The position numbers and the translations under genes were made by a program. Source: Hyaloperonospora brassicae (Eukaryota; Oomycota; Peronosporomycetes; Peronosporales; Peronosporaceae). From it: 64,000 nucleotides of DNA. Below, one piece after another: positions 9,453 to 21,019 of this stretch. The notes beneath the pieces are model-generated. The model worked only from the letters and a program-made list of their open reading frames with translations. It was not told the origin of the DNA and searched no databases. Location of the stretch: contig CANTFL010001204.1 in assembly GCA_947650285.1 (NCBI GenBank), positions 1 through 64,000 on the forward strand. Reading direction: 5' to 3'. How positions within the stretch are numbered: position 1 is the first letter of the stretch; each line of letters opens with the position of its first letter.

Positions 9453-12400
9453 TCAATGCGAACTCGCGCAGATCCCGAGAGCCGCCGTCATCTCCTTGTG
9501 GCGTGGCCCGTGAAGTCCCTTCGTCATGATGTCCGCCAACATCACCGCAGTCTCGCAATACTCGAGCTTCACTTCACCGCGCTTGACTTCATCGCGGATG
9601 TGATGATACTTGATGTCGATATGCTTGGCGCGGCCGTGGTTGACCGGGTTCTTCGTCATCTTGATACACGACTGATTGTCTTCACGGATGACGAGCTCCG
9701 GTCCTTCCTCGTTGGCAGCCATCATGATCTCACAAAGCAGACGATGAATCCACTTGCCCTCTTGAATCGCCAAGCTGAGTGCGATGTATTCGGCTTCACT
9801 CGTGGACAACGAAACACTTGGCTGTTTCTTGCTGCCCCAACTCACTGGCGCACCAAGTAGCATGAACGTGTACCCCGAAGTTGACTTGCGGTCGGCAAGA
9901 TCACCAGCCCAGTCCGCATCCGAATATCCACGGAAGTCGATCTTGTTGCTTGGCTTGTAGCAAATCCCATGCGTCCTGGTGCCTTGTAGGTATCGTAGGA
10001 TACGCTTGACCGCAACCCAGTGTTCTTCTTGGGGATTCTCCATGAACCGCGACACATAGCCCACAGCGAACGCAATGTCCGGGCGCGTTGCAGTGGTCAG
10101 GTGCATCAACGCACCAACAGCTTCGCGAAAGGGAGCATCGACCTTGGTAGCTGCATCGCTTGACACAAGTCGAGAGCTCATGTCGACTGGACTTGCGACT
10201 GCCTTGCAATCATCCATGCCAAAGCGCTTGAGTATGTCATCGACATACCGACGCTGACATAGTGTCACGCTTCCATCTGCGCCATCCAAAAGCTCGATGC
10301 CAAGCACAAATGCACACTTGCCGCTGTCAGTCATCTCGAATCGTGTCTTCAGGTCGATCTTGGTGCGTGAAATAAGCTCGCATGAGCTGCCGGTGATCAA
10401 CACGTCATCCACGTACACCAGTAGCAGCACGCATTGCCCTTCCACAATCCTTATGTAGAGACACGGGTCGAGGCTTGACGCTTGGAATCCAATGGCGCAC
10501 ACGAACTCGTCAAAAGTTTCGTTCCATACGCGCGACGCTTGCTTTAGTCCGTAGATTGCCTTCACCAATTCCAGACAATCGAAGGAGCCCTCCAATTCGA
10601 CGCCTTCAGGGATGACGCAGAACACCTTCTCCTTCATGACACCATACAGGAATGCCGTCACCACGTCGAGTTGGTCGATGGTCCATCCGAAATACTTGGC
10701 GATTGCAATCACCATGCGCAGCGTCACGTACTTGACCACGGGCGAGAACGTTTCCGTGTAGTCGATCCCGTACTTTTGCTTGAAACCCTTTGCCACAAGA
10801 CGCGCCTTGTACTTGTCAATTGATCCGTCCGCTTTGCGCTTGATCTTGAAGACCCACTTCGTGCCAATGGCGCGATGTCCTTTAGGCAGCTTGGCTGCGC
10901 GGAACACTCCACGAAGTCGCATCGATTCGAGTTCCGCTTGGATGGCTTCACGCCAATGCACTTGATCAGGACCGCTCACCGCAGCTTCAAAAGTCGGTGG
11001 CTCGGATAAGTCCACTGCTGTTTCGATAGCGTTCGCACTCGCACGCCAAAATACAGGCGGAGTCGATGCATCAGCATTCTTCGTTTCTTCTTCTTCTTCT
11101 TGGTGGGCCGTGTAGTTATCTGGCGCACTCGATTCTTCCAGTCCAGGCCGTTGACGCACTGTGCGCGTGGGAGGAGCTGGTACTTCTTCGTCATTTGGAC
11201 GACTCTTGCGCTTGCCTGTTTGCTTGTACTGCGCTTGACCCGGCGCTTCATCATCCAGCTCGAGGGAGTCGAAGTCAATGTCGTCGGCATCTTCATCGGT
11301 GGTTGGCGGCGAAAGTCCAAAGACGGACTCGTCAAAGTTGACATCGCGACTGATGACCACTTGCCCCGCCTCGATGTCATAAACGCGATACGCTTTGGAT
11401 GCTTCTTCGTAGCCCAAGAATATCCCAGTGCGAGCCTTGGGATCCCACTTGAGTCGCTTCTCCTTCGGTGTCAGTATGTAAACCTGACAACCGAACACCC
11501 GCATGTGCTTGACACTTGGCTTGGAGTTGTAGACGATCTCGAACGGAGTCTTGTGCACAACCTTAGGCGACGGCAGACGGTTCTTGACATAGATTGCCGT
11601 CATTGCTGCTTCGGCCCAGAAGCACTTTTCCAGCTTCGCATGGTGGAGCATGCTGCGACCAATCGTGACGATGGTCCGAATGGCGCGCTCCGCCGTGCCG
11701 TTCGTCTGGTGTGCATACGGCACCGTCGTCTGCTGTTCAATGCCTTCGTCTTCGTAGAATTCTTGAAGCGAGTTGGTTGCGAACTCGCGGGCTCCGTCGT
11801 GTCGGACGAACTTGACCTTCTTGCCAAACTGCGCTTGCACCATCTTGATGTATCGTGTGATGTGGTTCTCACTCTCAGACTTCACGCGTAGACAGAAGCC
11901 CTTCATGCATCCACTGGCTTCGTCCACGATCAGCAGTAGATACTTGCTGCCACCCAGAGAATTCATCTCCATGGGTCCGCAGATGTCGACGTGAAGCAGC
12001 TCAAACGTGTCGTATCTGCGCTTGTCTTGGTTGCGTGGGAATGGTTTTTGGACCATTTTCCCTTGTTGGCATCCTCGACATGCGCTTGATCCACTTGACT
12101 TGAGAGGTACCTTCACATCCTTGATCATGTTCGTCGCCACCATCTTGCGAAGCACATCAGCTGGAGCGTGTCCCATCCGCGCATGTAAGTCGACACCATT
12201 GTTTCCGCTTGTTGTCGCATTGGCCGATCGATGAGCTGTGTGAAGCCAGTAAAGACCATCCACAAGATCTGCTGTTGCCACCACTTGTTGCGATCCTTTG
12301 CGAGCGACAAACATCTTGGTCCCGTCGAACACCACTTGAAACTTGCCGTGCTTGTTGATCTGCGGTACCGAAAGCAGATTCTTGCTCATGCTTGGTACGT

Positions 12401-13493
12401 AAAGCACGTTCTTGATCTCGATTTCGCGCTCTTCACCGTCGGGCAGAACCACCTTTTCAAAGATAGTTCCAACACCCTTGATGGCCACTTTGTTGCCATC
12501 CGCCACCAAGATTTCACCGTCGTTGCGCTTGTTCAGGCTTGCAAACTTGGTCTTGTCGTGGCATATGTGGTGCGTTGCACCACTGTCGACGGCCCACATT
12601 CCGGACACGTCCTTCTTCGCTGAGAGTCCACACTCCAGCGAAACTGCAAACGCTACTTGATCGTAGTCGCTGTCTTCATCACGATATTGTCCCCACTGGA
12701 CATTGTTCGCCCCGCGTCCACGACCATTGCCGCCGCGTCGGGCTCCTCGACTTTCATTCTTCTGCTTGGTCCAACAGCGATCCACGGTGTGTCCCACCTT
12801 CCCACAGTAGGTGCACTTGTATGGTTCGCGCTCAGTGTTGAAGGCCTTGGCTGCATCTTCAGTCTTGACCATCGTCGCTGTTGTTGTCACCTTCTCCCCT
12901 TGGCGCTTGGCGTGCTCATTCGTGAGCACCTTCACCACATCTTGGGTACGAAGCTCTGTGCTGCTCATCTCCAAGTTCAGAACAACGTTCTCAAAACTCT
13001 TAGGGAGACTGAGCAGCAGGCAAATTGCGACGTCCTCGTCCTCCATCTTCGCGCCGATGCTGCTAAGCTTGGCGGCGATGTTCAGGACCTCGTTGCAGTG
13101 ATGCATGACGTTAGCGCCTTCAGCCATCTTCATGCTGAAGAGTTGCCGCTTGAGGTAGATCCTTCCCGCTTTCTGGGATCCACCGTACAGCACCTTCAGG
13201 CGTTGCCACGCAACCCACGCTTCCTCGCAGTTGTCGACCACATGGTGGTAATCCGCACCCATGTGCAGCAACATCATTCCAAACGCGATGTTGCTGGTCT
13301 TGACGTAGTCGTCCTGCGCCCGGGGGTCCACATACGTCGGGGAGCTTTCCCGGTTGACAGCGTGCCACACTGACTTCGTCAGGAACACGCCACGCATGTA
13401 TCGACTCCAAGTCGAATAGTTATCCCCATCGAACTTATCGATGAGGACGTTGGAGGATGCGTGGCCGGCAGAAGACATCGCGCTTGGGCTCAT
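9453..13493 (-). CDS. gag-pol: CopC Ty1/Copia gag-pol polyprotein (intact)
   Basis: 1,346 residues, a close relative of CopA. In order: gag, zinc knuckle [14 protein letters not shown], protease [13 protein letters not shown]-pre-integrase (CRGCQQGK), integrase ([29 protein letters not shown]), RT with LVYVDDVLI, RNase H ([26 protein letters not shown]) and a complete C-terminus. The frame stays open upstream to 13652, but those 53 codons come from the LTR and begin upstream of the likely transcription start (13612). I therefore start at ATG 13493, in the primer-binding site, as in CopA. Nothing in the frame looks damaged. Confidence 0.94.
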   Translation of the reverse strand: MSPSAMSSAGHASSNVLIDKFDGDNYSTWSRYMRGVFLTKSVWHAVNRESSPTYVDPRAQDDYVKTSNIAFGMMLLHMGADYHHVVDNCEEAWVAWQRLKVLYGGSQKAGRIYLKRQLFSMKMAEGANVMHHCNEVLNIAAKLSSIGAKMEDEDVAICLLLSLPKSFENVVLNLEMSSTELRTQDVVKVLTNEHAKRQGEKVTTTATMVKTEDAAKAFNTEREPYKCTYCGKVGHTVDRCWTKQKNESRGARRGGNGRGRGANNVQWGQYRDEDSDYDQVAFAVSLECGLSAKKDVSGMWAVDSGATHHICHDKTKFASLNKRNDGEILVADGNKVAIKGVGTIFEKVVLPDGEEREIEIKNVLYVPSMSKNLLSVPQINKHGKFQVVFDGTKMFVARKGSQQVVATADLVDGLYWLHTAHRSANATTSGNNGVDLHARMGHAPADVLRKMVATNMIKDVKVPLKSSGSSACRGCQQGKMVQKPFPRNQDKRRYDTFELLHVDICGPMEMNSLGGSKYLLLIVDEASGCMKGFCLRVKSESENHITRYIKMVQAQFGKKVKFVRHDGAREFATNSLQEFYEDEGIEQQTTVPYAHQTNGTAERAIRTIVTIGRSMLHHAKLEKCFWAEAAMTAIYVKNRLPSPKVVHKTPFEIVYNSKPSVKHMRVFGCQVYILTPKEKRLKWDPKARTGIFLGYEEASKAYRVYDIEAGQVVISRDVNFDESVFGLSPPTTDEDADDIDFDSLELDDEAPGQAQYKQTGKRKSRPNDEEVPAPPTRTVRQRPGLEESSAPDNYTAHQEEEEETKNADASTPPVFWRASANAIETAVDLSEPPTFEAAVSGPDQVHWREAIQAELESMRLRGVFRAAKLPKGHRAIGTKWVFKIKRKADGSIDKYKARLVAKGFKQKYGIDYTETFSPVVKYVTLRMVIAIAKYFGWTIDQLDVVTAFLYGVMKEKVFCVIPEGVELEGSFDCLELVKAIYGLKQASRVWNETFDEFVCAIGFQASSLDPCLYIRIVEGQCVLLLVYVDDVLITGSSCELISRTKIDLKTRFEMTDSGKCAFVLGIELLDGADGSVTLCQRRYVDDILKRFGMDDCKAVASPVDMSSRLVSSDAATKVDAPFREAVGALMHLTTATRPDIAFAVGYVSRFMENPQEEHWVAVKRILRYLQGTRTHGICYKPSNKIDFRGYSDADWAGDLADRKSTSGYTFMLLGAPVSWGSKKQPSVSLSTSEAEYIALSLAIQEGKWIHRLLCEIMMAANEEGPELVIREDNQSCIKMTKNPVNHGRAKHIDIKYHHIRDEVKRGEVKLEYCETAVMLADIMTKGLHGPRHKEMTAALGICASSH

Positions 13494-13497
13494 AACC
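13482..13497 (-). other. CopC primer-binding site, internal initiator tRNA-Met type
   Basis: Minus strand GGTTATGAGCCCAAGC directly after the LTR, identical to the CopA site and containing the gag ATG (13493-13491). Confidence 0.65.
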
Positions 13498-13797
13498 TGT
13501 TGACGGTATGGCACGGACGTGACGAGAAGACCGGAAGAGACCGGAGGGAGCGAAGAGGCTTGAGGAGCGGTGCAGAGAACACTTGCTCGGCAGAAGGAGG
13601 ATTCGAAAGTGATTGATTCATAGGTCTTAACTCTGCCTACCCTAGACTGCATCCAATCACATGGTGCATCTAATCAACCTGATTTACACGCGTCCAATCA
13701 TCCTACGCGTCTAATCATCTCTGAGGTAATTACCGACGTAAGAACTATCCCGTAAAAACTACGCGTTAAGTTCGGATTGTACCGGTAACCCTCAACA
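13498..13797 (-). repeat. CopC 5' LTR (300 bp)
   Basis: Identical by eye to the 3' LTR. Its U3 part holds four spaced copies of TGATTRGAYGC (about 13648-13720 on the minus strand), which are also present in the CopA, CopF and CopE-side LTRs. Confidence 0.92.
13604..13612 (-). promoter_or_regulatory. Inr-like start site in CopC LTR
   Basis: Minus strand TCACTTTCG occupies the position of the CopA Inr. The following AATCCTCC is a poorer FPR match. Confidence 0.4.
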
Positions 13798-13951
13798 CAT
13801 ATAAATTAGGGCGTAGGCATATAAGCTCCGACAATCAATCACTTTCCAATCTTCCATCAACTGCCCAAGTGTCTTCTCCGGTCTTCCGAGTGGACATCCA
13901 GCATCCTTCTCAGTTTCGGTCGTCAAGCTTCGCACCTATCAACCAGGAGCG
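13798..13951 (+). repeat. LTR-F, 3' half only
   Basis: Matches 20560-20713 and starts abruptly at CATATAAAT, inside the TATA palindrome of that LTR. This marks where CopC interrupted or replaced it. Confidence 0.75.
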
Positions 13952-14257
13952 CATTGAGGGTTACCGGTTGACGTGCTTTGTACTGCGTACCGGTTAACCT
14001 GGCCAATCCGACCTCGCGTCATTACGGTAAACCTATGACGTCACCTCGATGACGTCACGTATTGATTAGACGCGTAGGATGATCGGACGTGCAAACTTTG
14101 TTGAGTAGATGCGCCATGTGCTTGGATGCAGTATAGAGTAGGCAGAGTTAAGAGCTATAAATCAACCAATTTCGAATCTTTTCTCAAGTGAGTAGATGTT
14201 CTTCGCTCCATTCGCTCCGTTCTCTCCGCTTCGTTTTCCCTTCGTCTTACGTCAACC
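13952..14257 (+). repeat. LTR-E (orphan Copia LTR, about 306 bp)
   Basis: Starts CATTGAGGGTTACCGG and ends near CGTCAACC. It shares U3 repeats (GATTAGACGCG, TTGGATGCAG), CTATAAATCAA and an Inr-like region with the CopC LTR, in plus orientation. The Copia coding sequence next to it is on the minus strand, so its own internal region is not present. Confidence 0.65.
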
Positions 14258-15703
14258 CTCAACAATACATGAGGCAGCCGACAGCATCGCGGTACGGGAA
14301 ATGTGCCATGATCGGTTCATGGTTACATCCGCCTTCGAACATGTCTTGGTCAACTTGAGTCCGGGATCTTGCGGCGTTTTGACGGGGTTACTGATTTCCA
14401 TGCCGAACCCTTCCAGTATGTCTGTGGAAAAATCAGTTTGACGAGCGAAAACATTGCCACTGATGGCATCTTGATCAATCTTTATGCCCAAAAAGTATTA
14501 CAGCCGACCGAGGTCCGTCATCTCAAATCGCTCGCATAGCGCCTCCTTTGTCATTCGGAGCATCTTGTCGAAGTTGCATGCCAGTACCAAATCATCGACG
14601 TAAAGTGCCGCAAAACTTGCATGTCTTCTCCGTCCTACTTGGCGTACATGCAGTGATCGGTCTTGTACGTCTTAAACCCCATTTCGAGCATGAACTTGTC
14701 AATGGTTTGATTTCACATGCGTGGAAATTGCATCAAACTGTATAGAGAGCGCTTGAGCTGACAGACGTAGTCCGGATTGACTTCGGTGATGTATCTCTCG
14801 GGATGCGCAATGTAGATATCTTCGTCAGTAGTCCGTTGAGGAAAGCTGTCTTGACGTCAATTTGGTGCACCTTAAACTTGTAGTTGGCGGATAGACTGAG
14901 CAGGATCCGAGCCGACGTGAATTTGTCCACCGGAGCATACGTTTCTTCATGGTCGATGCCATACTTCTGCGAAAAACCCTTGTCTACAAGTCGCGCCTTG
15001 AATCTCTCGACCTCGTCAGCTTGATTCTGCTTGATCCGAAAGACTCATCGATAACCTATGCCTTGCGACCTTGTGGAATCGGCACTAATTCTCATGTCTT
15101 GTTCTTACGCGATGATGCCACTTCGGAGTCGCATGCATCCTTCCACTTGGCCGCGTTTCTTGATTCCATCGCCGACTTGAACGTAGTCGACATTTCCCCC
15201 ACTGACTCAACAACGAATTTAGCTTTAAAGTCGTGAGCCGTCGCGGACATCTCATCAAGCGATCGGTGAAGACTCTGTTTCTTATACCCGGGGATCGTCA
15301 CGGCCTGTTCATGCGACCGATTACGTTGATGCTGCTTGCTTCCAGGCTCAAAGTCGACGTCCGGTGGGGCTCGAGGTTGTGAATGCTTGGTGCTGTCCTG
15401 CATCAATACTTGATCGGGCGCAGCGTCATCAGTACCTTGGTCGGTCTGATCAGTTTGGGACGAAGGTTCATCGACCACCGCTTTGTCTTGAACGGCGACT
15501 GTGTCAATTCGCTTCACGTGATCGAGAACGTCCTCCATGAATTGCGCATCACGACTTGTCATCCACGACCGTTCTCAAAGTCTTCGAATCGATATGCCTT
15601 TTCATGCTCGGAATAGCCAAGAAATCGGCAGCGCACCGAGCGACGTCAAATTTCCAGCGATTTTCCTTGGGCATCTGGACGTACGCATGGCAACCGAAAA
15701 CAT
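14258..15703 (-). pseudogene. CopE antisense RT and integrase-RT linker (broken)
   Basis: Minus strand: a linker rich in D/Q/S (15562-15092), an RT N-part with HQIDVKTAFLNGLL (14930-14733) and an RT C-part with GNVFARQTDFSTDILEGFGM (14491-14252). Frames are broken between the parts, the YVDD region is not intact, and the RNase H is missing beyond the LTR-E junction. A different Copia lineage from CopA/CopC. Confidence 0.75.
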
Positions 15704-16291
15704 TCAGGCTCGCCAACAGGTGTTTCTTGCTAGTCCGAACTTGTTACAGTGACATCTCATGACCGACTGCACGTGTTGGACACCGGTCGCGGAGAATGTC
15801 GCAGTCATGACAGCTTTCCACCAATACGACTTCGGCAAGCAGCGTGTTCCAGCACGCAGCGACCGCATTCGACCAGTGCGCGATCCATGCGCTCGGAAGC
15901 TCACCATCGTTCGTTTGCCGAGGTCACATCCATCACACAGCTCCCACTTGTGCACTGATGTCAGATTGATACCAGTGCCACAGTTTTTGGTGACGATGGT
16001 GGATAGACCGCCACAGCCAATGTGACCTAGTCGAAGGTGCCAGAGGTACAAAGTGGTGTCCCCATGACATCCCAACGAGCTAGTCACATTGGTCTCGTCC
16101 ATCAGAAGAGGCTTCATGCACAGCTCGAATAGTCCTTTGCCTTCGCGCGCACCAAGTTTCCAACGCAGTCCTTTCACTTCAGCAAAGCATCCATCTTGCT
16201 CAAACGTGACCGGACCAACATCCTTGGTGAAATGCCCCACGGAGAACAAATTGCGCGAAAGCTGGGGAATGTGCCACACTGATGCAATCAC
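15704..16291 (-). pseudogene. CopE GAG-pre-integrase with deleted integrase core
   Basis: Minus strand 195 residues: IPQLSRNLFSVGHFT (end of the protease region), then WHLRLGHIGCGGL and CDGCDLGKR, the HHCC-type zinc module. It then jumps to YWWKAVMTA, the far end of an integrase, so the catalytic core is deleted. Confidence 0.75.
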
Positions 16292-16410
16292 TTCACTCCT
16301 CGCGGCGTTTCGATCGACATGATGATGTCGCCCATTCCGACCGCTTGGACCACACCATCGTCTACAAGGTGCACGTCCACTGGGTTGATCTTCTTGTAAT
16401 TATTCATGAA

Positions 16411-16692
16411 CTATTTCGAGAACGTTGTGTGCTGCATTGCACCCGAGTCAACCAGCCACACGCATATTGATTCGGCAGGGCAGGCGACCCCTCCAACGGG
16501 GAACAAGTAGTCGCCTTGTTCATCGTTGCTATGCGCAAGCTTATCACACTGCGACCGCTGCCGCTTTGCGTTCTCCCGAATTCGAGCTGGGCACTTGACG
16601 ATCCAATGTCCGTGCTCCCCAAAGTAATGACAGGCGCTGCTGGACTTTGCTTGCGCTTGTGGTCCAGTGCGCCGACCAGTATCTTGAGCCAC
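16411..16692 (-). pseudogene. CopE zinc knuckle and protease remnant
   Basis: Minus strand CHYFGEHGHWIVKCP is a zinc knuckle with the second Cys changed to Phe. It is followed by VWLVDSGAMQHTT, a Copia aspartic protease site (DSGA). Confidence 0.75.
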
Positions 16693-16779
16693 AAACGCTT
16701 GACCTTGTCCTTTCGCCGCTCATTCAACGCCTTGTTCCTCGCGCTTGGGATCTTCGTGCAGTAGCCGAGACGTGATGAG

Positions 16780-17356
16780 CTACCACGACAGCGTGTCGTC
16801 TCTTGACTCTAACGACGTGATGAGGAATCCGTACGACTCACTGAGGCTTTCGAGGAACGTAATCACCAGGTCGTCCTCGCTGACGGGAGCGCCCACTGCG
16901 TCGAGCTGCTCCACCAGCGTCTTGATCGTGTTGATGTGTTCCAACAAATTATCGTCTTCTCCCATCTTGGCCGTCAAGGAGCGACGACGAAGAAAGAGCT
17001 TGTTTGCAAGGCTCTTCTTCTCAAAATGTCCTTCTAGCCGCGACCATGCATCATGCGCTCCACTCGCCGACCGGACCAACGGCAGCTGCGAATTCTCCAT
17101 CGCAAGGCAAATGATTGCCAGTGCCTTGCGTGACTTGCGCTTGTACGTCGTCTTGTCCAACTGTGAGACGCACTGCTCCACCTTGATCTCTCCACTCACC
17201 ACTTCCCACAGGCGCGCTCCTCCAGCACCATCTGCATCTTGAACTTCCACGTGTGGAAGTATGTTCCGTCGAACTTGTTGATGCACTGGAAGCGGAGGCG
17301 TCCATGGCTAGGGCGAAGTCGGTGTCGAAGTCATGGAAGACGGGTCCTGGGCTCAT
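16780..17356 (-). pseudogene. CopE gag
   Basis: Starts MSPGPVFHDFD at 17356, inside the primer-binding site, then shifts frame into a Copia gag helix region (KRKSRKALAIICLAMENSQL, AHDAWSRLEGHFEKKSLANK, LVEQLDAVGAPVSEDDLVIT). This is the UBN2-type gag of Copia elements. At least one frameshift (about 17280) breaks it. Confidence 0.78.
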
Positions 17357-17360
17357 AACC
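17346..17360 (-). other. CopE primer-binding site
   Basis: Minus strand GGTTATGAGCCCAGG. Its complement CCTGGGCTCATAACC is a good match to the initiator tRNA-Met anticodon arm. The gag ATG (17356-17354) is inside it. The LTR that should precede it is missing. Positions 17361-17429 hold no recognisable feature. Confidence 0.65.
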
Positions 17361-17429
17361 TCTTAAAAGAAGGTCGAGTGATCAGTTGTTGGCAAAATGC
17401 AAAGTGAATATATTGGTTGGTCCTTAGTT

Positions 17430-18740
17430 CGCAAATTGCTTGCTACCTCTGAGCCACTCATTTTTAATAGATACCACAGATCAACTAGAGTGGCAAGTTT
17501 TGAGTGATATTCGAAGGTACTAAGACATGGGTGACGCGCAAAGGGACCCAGCAATGATGGCAACGGCGGATCTCGTGGATGGACTATGTTGGCTTCGATC
17601 ACTTTAGTGGTCTGCCAATGCTGTTACTCGTTCAAGATCCAAAGATCTCCATGCACGTCACGCATGGGCCACACGTCGATCAATGTTCTTTGCAAGATGG
17701 TCACCACTGGCATGATCAAGGATGCCCAAATGCCATTAGTTCCAAGTGAGCCAAGTGTGTGTCGTGGCTGTCAAGAAGGAAAAATGGCCCAAAAACCATT
17801 TCCGAGAGACCATGAAAAGCGTCGTTATGACACGTTCGAGCTGCTTCACATGATATGTGTGGCCCCATAGAAGAGAATTCGCTTAGTGGCAGCTAGTATC
17901 TGCTTCTGATCGTGGACGAAAATAGCGGGTGTATGAAGGGCTTCTGCTTGAGGGACAAGTCGGAAAGTGAAACGTGCATCAAGAAGTATGTCATGGCGGT
18001 GCAGACGCAATTCAACAAGAAGGTGTCCGACACGACCGAGCGCGCGAATTCGATACATCTTTAACCGACACTTTCTACTAGGAACAAGGCATCGAGCAGC
18101 AAGTCACAGTTCCGCACGCGTATCAGACCAATGCAACAGCGGAACGTGCCATCCGGACCATTGTCACGATCGATTGCAGTTTGCTTCATCATACAAAACT
18201 GGACAATTGCTTCTGGGCTGAGCTGCAATGACGACAATTTACATCAAGAATCGCCTGTCATCGCCGAAGATCCAAGAAAAGACTCCGTTTGAGATCTGTA
18301 CAAGTCCAAGCCAAGCGCCAAACACATGCGATTGTTCGGATATCGAGCGACTGTTCTCACTCCGAAAGAGAAGCGACTCAAGTCAGATCCCAAGGCCCGT
18401 GAAGAACTGTTCGTGGGTACGAAGATATGTCAAAGGCGCATCAAGTTCTCGACATCAAGTCAGGTCTAGTGGTGATCACCCGAGATGTCAACTTCGATGA
18501 GTCGGCTCTTATATTCTCGCCAGCACTCCTAGTAGAAGTCGTTGAAGACGCTGCGTTGGAGTTCGGCTCACTCACTATCGAAGACGAGCCCCGTGAAACG
18601 GACTTTAGGCTGGCCGGTGAGAAACTAAAGGATTGATCGGAACACGAAGAAACGGTCTCTCGAAGCTCACGTTCCGTCCGTCGTGGAGCTGGACTTGAAG
18701 AGGCAAGTGCATCAGATGAATAACGCTGCGTGAAATGACG
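17430..18740 (+). pseudogene. CopF GAG-pre-integrase and integrase (heavily broken)
   Basis: Plus-strand relative of Cop[44 protein letters not shown], then integrase pieces (EQGIEQQ-, TNATAERAI-like, IYIKNRLSSPKI) and the linker that follows (DVNFDESALIFSP) in different frames with deletions. The gag and protease are missing. Confidence 0.75.
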
Positions 18741-18745
18741 ACCAA

Positions 18746-19837
18746 GTGCTCGCGTCGAATGGGATGGAGAAGAAAAGAACAATGATCAAGGCAATGAAGA
18801 TGATGCGAGCCCTCCTGTGTTTTGGCGTGCCAGTGTCAATAATGTCAAGGTCAATGACTTGTTTGAGCCAGATACATTTTAAGAAGCTGTTGGTGGACCT
18901 GATCAAGCTCATTGGCGTAAGGATATTTGTGCGGAACTGGAGTCAGTGCGACTTCGAGGCGTGTTTCGAGCTGCCAAGTTACCAAGCGAACAACGTGCTA
19001 TCGGCACGAGGTGGGTGTTCAAGATCAAGCGAAAAGCCGAAGGATCCATTGAAAAGTACAAGGCGCGACTAATGGCCAAAGGTTTCAAGCAAAAGCATGG
19101 TGTCGACTACACCGAGACATTCTCACCCGTCGTCAAGTACGTCACGCTGCGCATGGTTGGTTGGGGTGTAGCTAGCGAAGCATTTCGGCTGGTCCCTGGA
19201 TGAACTTGGCGTGGTTACGGCATACATCTATGGCGTGATGAAGAAACAAGTCTTCTGCACGGTCCCTGAAGGCGTCGAGATCGACAGTGAACTTGACTAC
19301 CTCGAGTTGGTGAAAGCCATTTGTAGCCTGAAACAAGCGTCACGAGTATGGAACGAGACCTCCGATGAGCTCATATGCTCCATCGGGCTCCAAGTTTCAG
19401 CCTGTCATTTATGCCTGCACACCAAGACTATCGACGGACATTGCGTGCTGCTACTGGTGTACGCCGATAATGTTTTGGTGACTGAAAGCTCAACCGATCT
19501 GATTGCGCTCACCAAGAACGATCTCAAAACACGTTTCGAGATGACTGACAGTGGCGAGTGCGCGTTCGTGCTGGGAATCGAGCTTGTTGATGGACCTGAT
19601 GGAAGTGTGACGATGTTCCAGCGGCGCCATGTGGACGACATCCTGAAGCGTTTCGCCATGGATGAGTGCAAGGCAGTGGCAAGTCCGGTCGACATTAGTC
19701 CAAGGTTGGTGTCAAGTGACCCTGCGACCAAAGTCAAAGCTTCGTTTCGCGAAGCTGTTGGTGCGCTCATGCACCTCATGACCGCGACTCGACCAGACAT
19801 TGCTTTTGCAATTGGTTATGTCTCACGCTTCATGTAA
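18746..19837 (+). pseudogene. CopF reverse transcriptase (broken)
   Basis: RT in three frames: [32 protein letters not shown]...[12 protein letters not shown] (18946-19203), then YIYGVMKKQVFC...[14 protein letters not shown] (19211-19837). The catalytic YVDD is changed to YADN, so the copy would be inactive even if repaired elsewhere. Confidence 0.85.
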
Positions 19838-20422
19838 AATCCTCAAGTCACTCATTGGGCGGCGGTGAAGCGCACCTTCCGCTATCTGCAAGGTACCAAG
19901 ACGCATGTAGTATGTTTCAAGCCTGGCGACATGGTGGACTTTTGCGGGTATTCTGACGCGGATTGGGCTGATGAACATGCGGAGCGCAAGTCGACTTCGG
20001 GATATGTCTTCACACAAAGGGGCGCGCCTGTGATCTCGGGAAGCAAGAGACAGTCAGGCGTGTCACTGTCGATGAGCGAGGCAGAGTGCATCGCATTCAG
20101 CCTGGCCATTCAGGAAGGCAAGTGGGTGCATCGCTTGCTTTGTGAGAAGCTGATGGCAGCAAGCGAATCTAGACCGAAACTTGTCATTGCTGAAGACAAC
20201 CAGTTATTCATCAAGATGACCAAGAATCCGGTCAACTATGGACGAGACAAGCAAATCGATATCAAGTACCGTCACATCCGCGATGAAGTCAAGCGCGGCG
20301 AAGTGAAGCTCGAGTACTGCGAGACGACGGTGATGTTGGCGGACACCATGACCAAGGGACTTCACGGACCTCGTCACAAGGACTTGACGGCGACGCTCGG
20401 CATCCGTGCGCGTTCGGATTGA
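19838..20422 (+). pseudogene. CopF RNase H region
   Basis: A stop after YVSRFM (19837) separates it from the RT. From 19865 an open stretch of 185 codons runs to the natural end: [54 protein letters not shown]. Confidence 0.82.
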
Positions 20423-20428
20423 GGGGGG

Positions 20429-20706
20429 TAGTGAAGGTTACCGTGACAACCCGAACTCTAAGGTGTAGTTCTTTCGGGATAGTTTTCACGTCGCTAATTA
20501 CGCAGAAATGATTAGACGAGTAGGGTGATTAGACGCGCCGACTGATTTATATGTGGACACATATAAATCAGGGCGTAGGCATATAAGCTCCGATAATCAA
20601 TCACTTTCCAATCTTCCATCAACTGCCCAAGTGTCTTCTCCGGTCTTCCGAGTGGACATCCAGCATCCTTCTCAGTTTCGGTAGTCAAGATTCGCACCTA
20701 TCAACC
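20429..20706 (+). repeat. LTR-F, complete (about 278 bp)
   Basis: Starts TAGTGAAGGTTACCG after the purine tract GATTGAGGGGGG and ends near TCAACC. It resembles the CopA LTR and has the same TATA palindrome (20541-20570) and an Inr-like TCACTTTCC. No primer-binding site follows; LTR-E starts 8 bp later. Confidence 0.75.
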
Positions 20707-20713
20707 AGGAGCG

Positions 20714-21019
20714 CATTGAGGGTTACCGGTTGACGTGCTTTGTACTGCGTACCGGTTAACCTGGCCAATCCGACCTCGCGTCATTACGGTGAACCTATGA
20801 CGTCACCTCGATGACGTCACGTATTGATTAGACGCGTAGGATGATCGGACGTGCAAACTTTGTTGAGTAGATGCGCCATGTGCTTGGATGCAGTATAGAG
20901 TAGGCAGAGTTAAGAGCTATAAATCAACCAATTTCGAATCTTTTCTCAAGTGAGTAGATGTTCTTCGCTCCATTCGCTCCGTTCTCTCCGCTTCGTTTTC
21001 CCTTCGCCTTACGTCAACC
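20714..21019 (+). repeat. LTR-E copy 2
   Basis: Copy of 13952-14257 with a few substitutions. Confidence 0.65.

Larger units (their letters stand above)
9146..13797 (-). mobile_element. CopC, complete Ty1/Copia retrotransposon (4,652 bp)
   Basis: Two 300-bp LTRs (9146-9445, 13498-13797) flank a primer-binding site, one intact gag-pol frame and a purine tract. The LTRs are identical by eye, which in this element class means recent insertion. The right flank begins inside an LTR-F palindrome; the left flank is a different repeat. The 5-bp flanks differ (CGTTT and CATAT), so one side has probably been exchanged by recombination. Confidence 0.93.
13798..15805. repeat. Segmental direct duplication, copy 1 (2,008 bp)
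   Basis: Matches 20560-22567 at a constant offset of 6,762 with only scattered substitutions. It holds LTR-F (part), LTR-E and the antisense CopE RT region. Copy 1 continues into more of CopE, while copy 2 is cut by a G1 LTR. Confidence 0.85.

Noticed and set aside
11100..11891. 263-codon plus-strand open frame inside CopC
   Set aside because: Shadow of the intact CopC integrase-to-linker region on the minus strand.
13494..13652. N-terminal extension of CopC gag-pol by 53 codons ([13 protein letters not shown]...)
   Set aside because: It lies in the LTR, starts upstream of the Inr-like site, and is absent from CopA. The primer-site ATG is the shared start.
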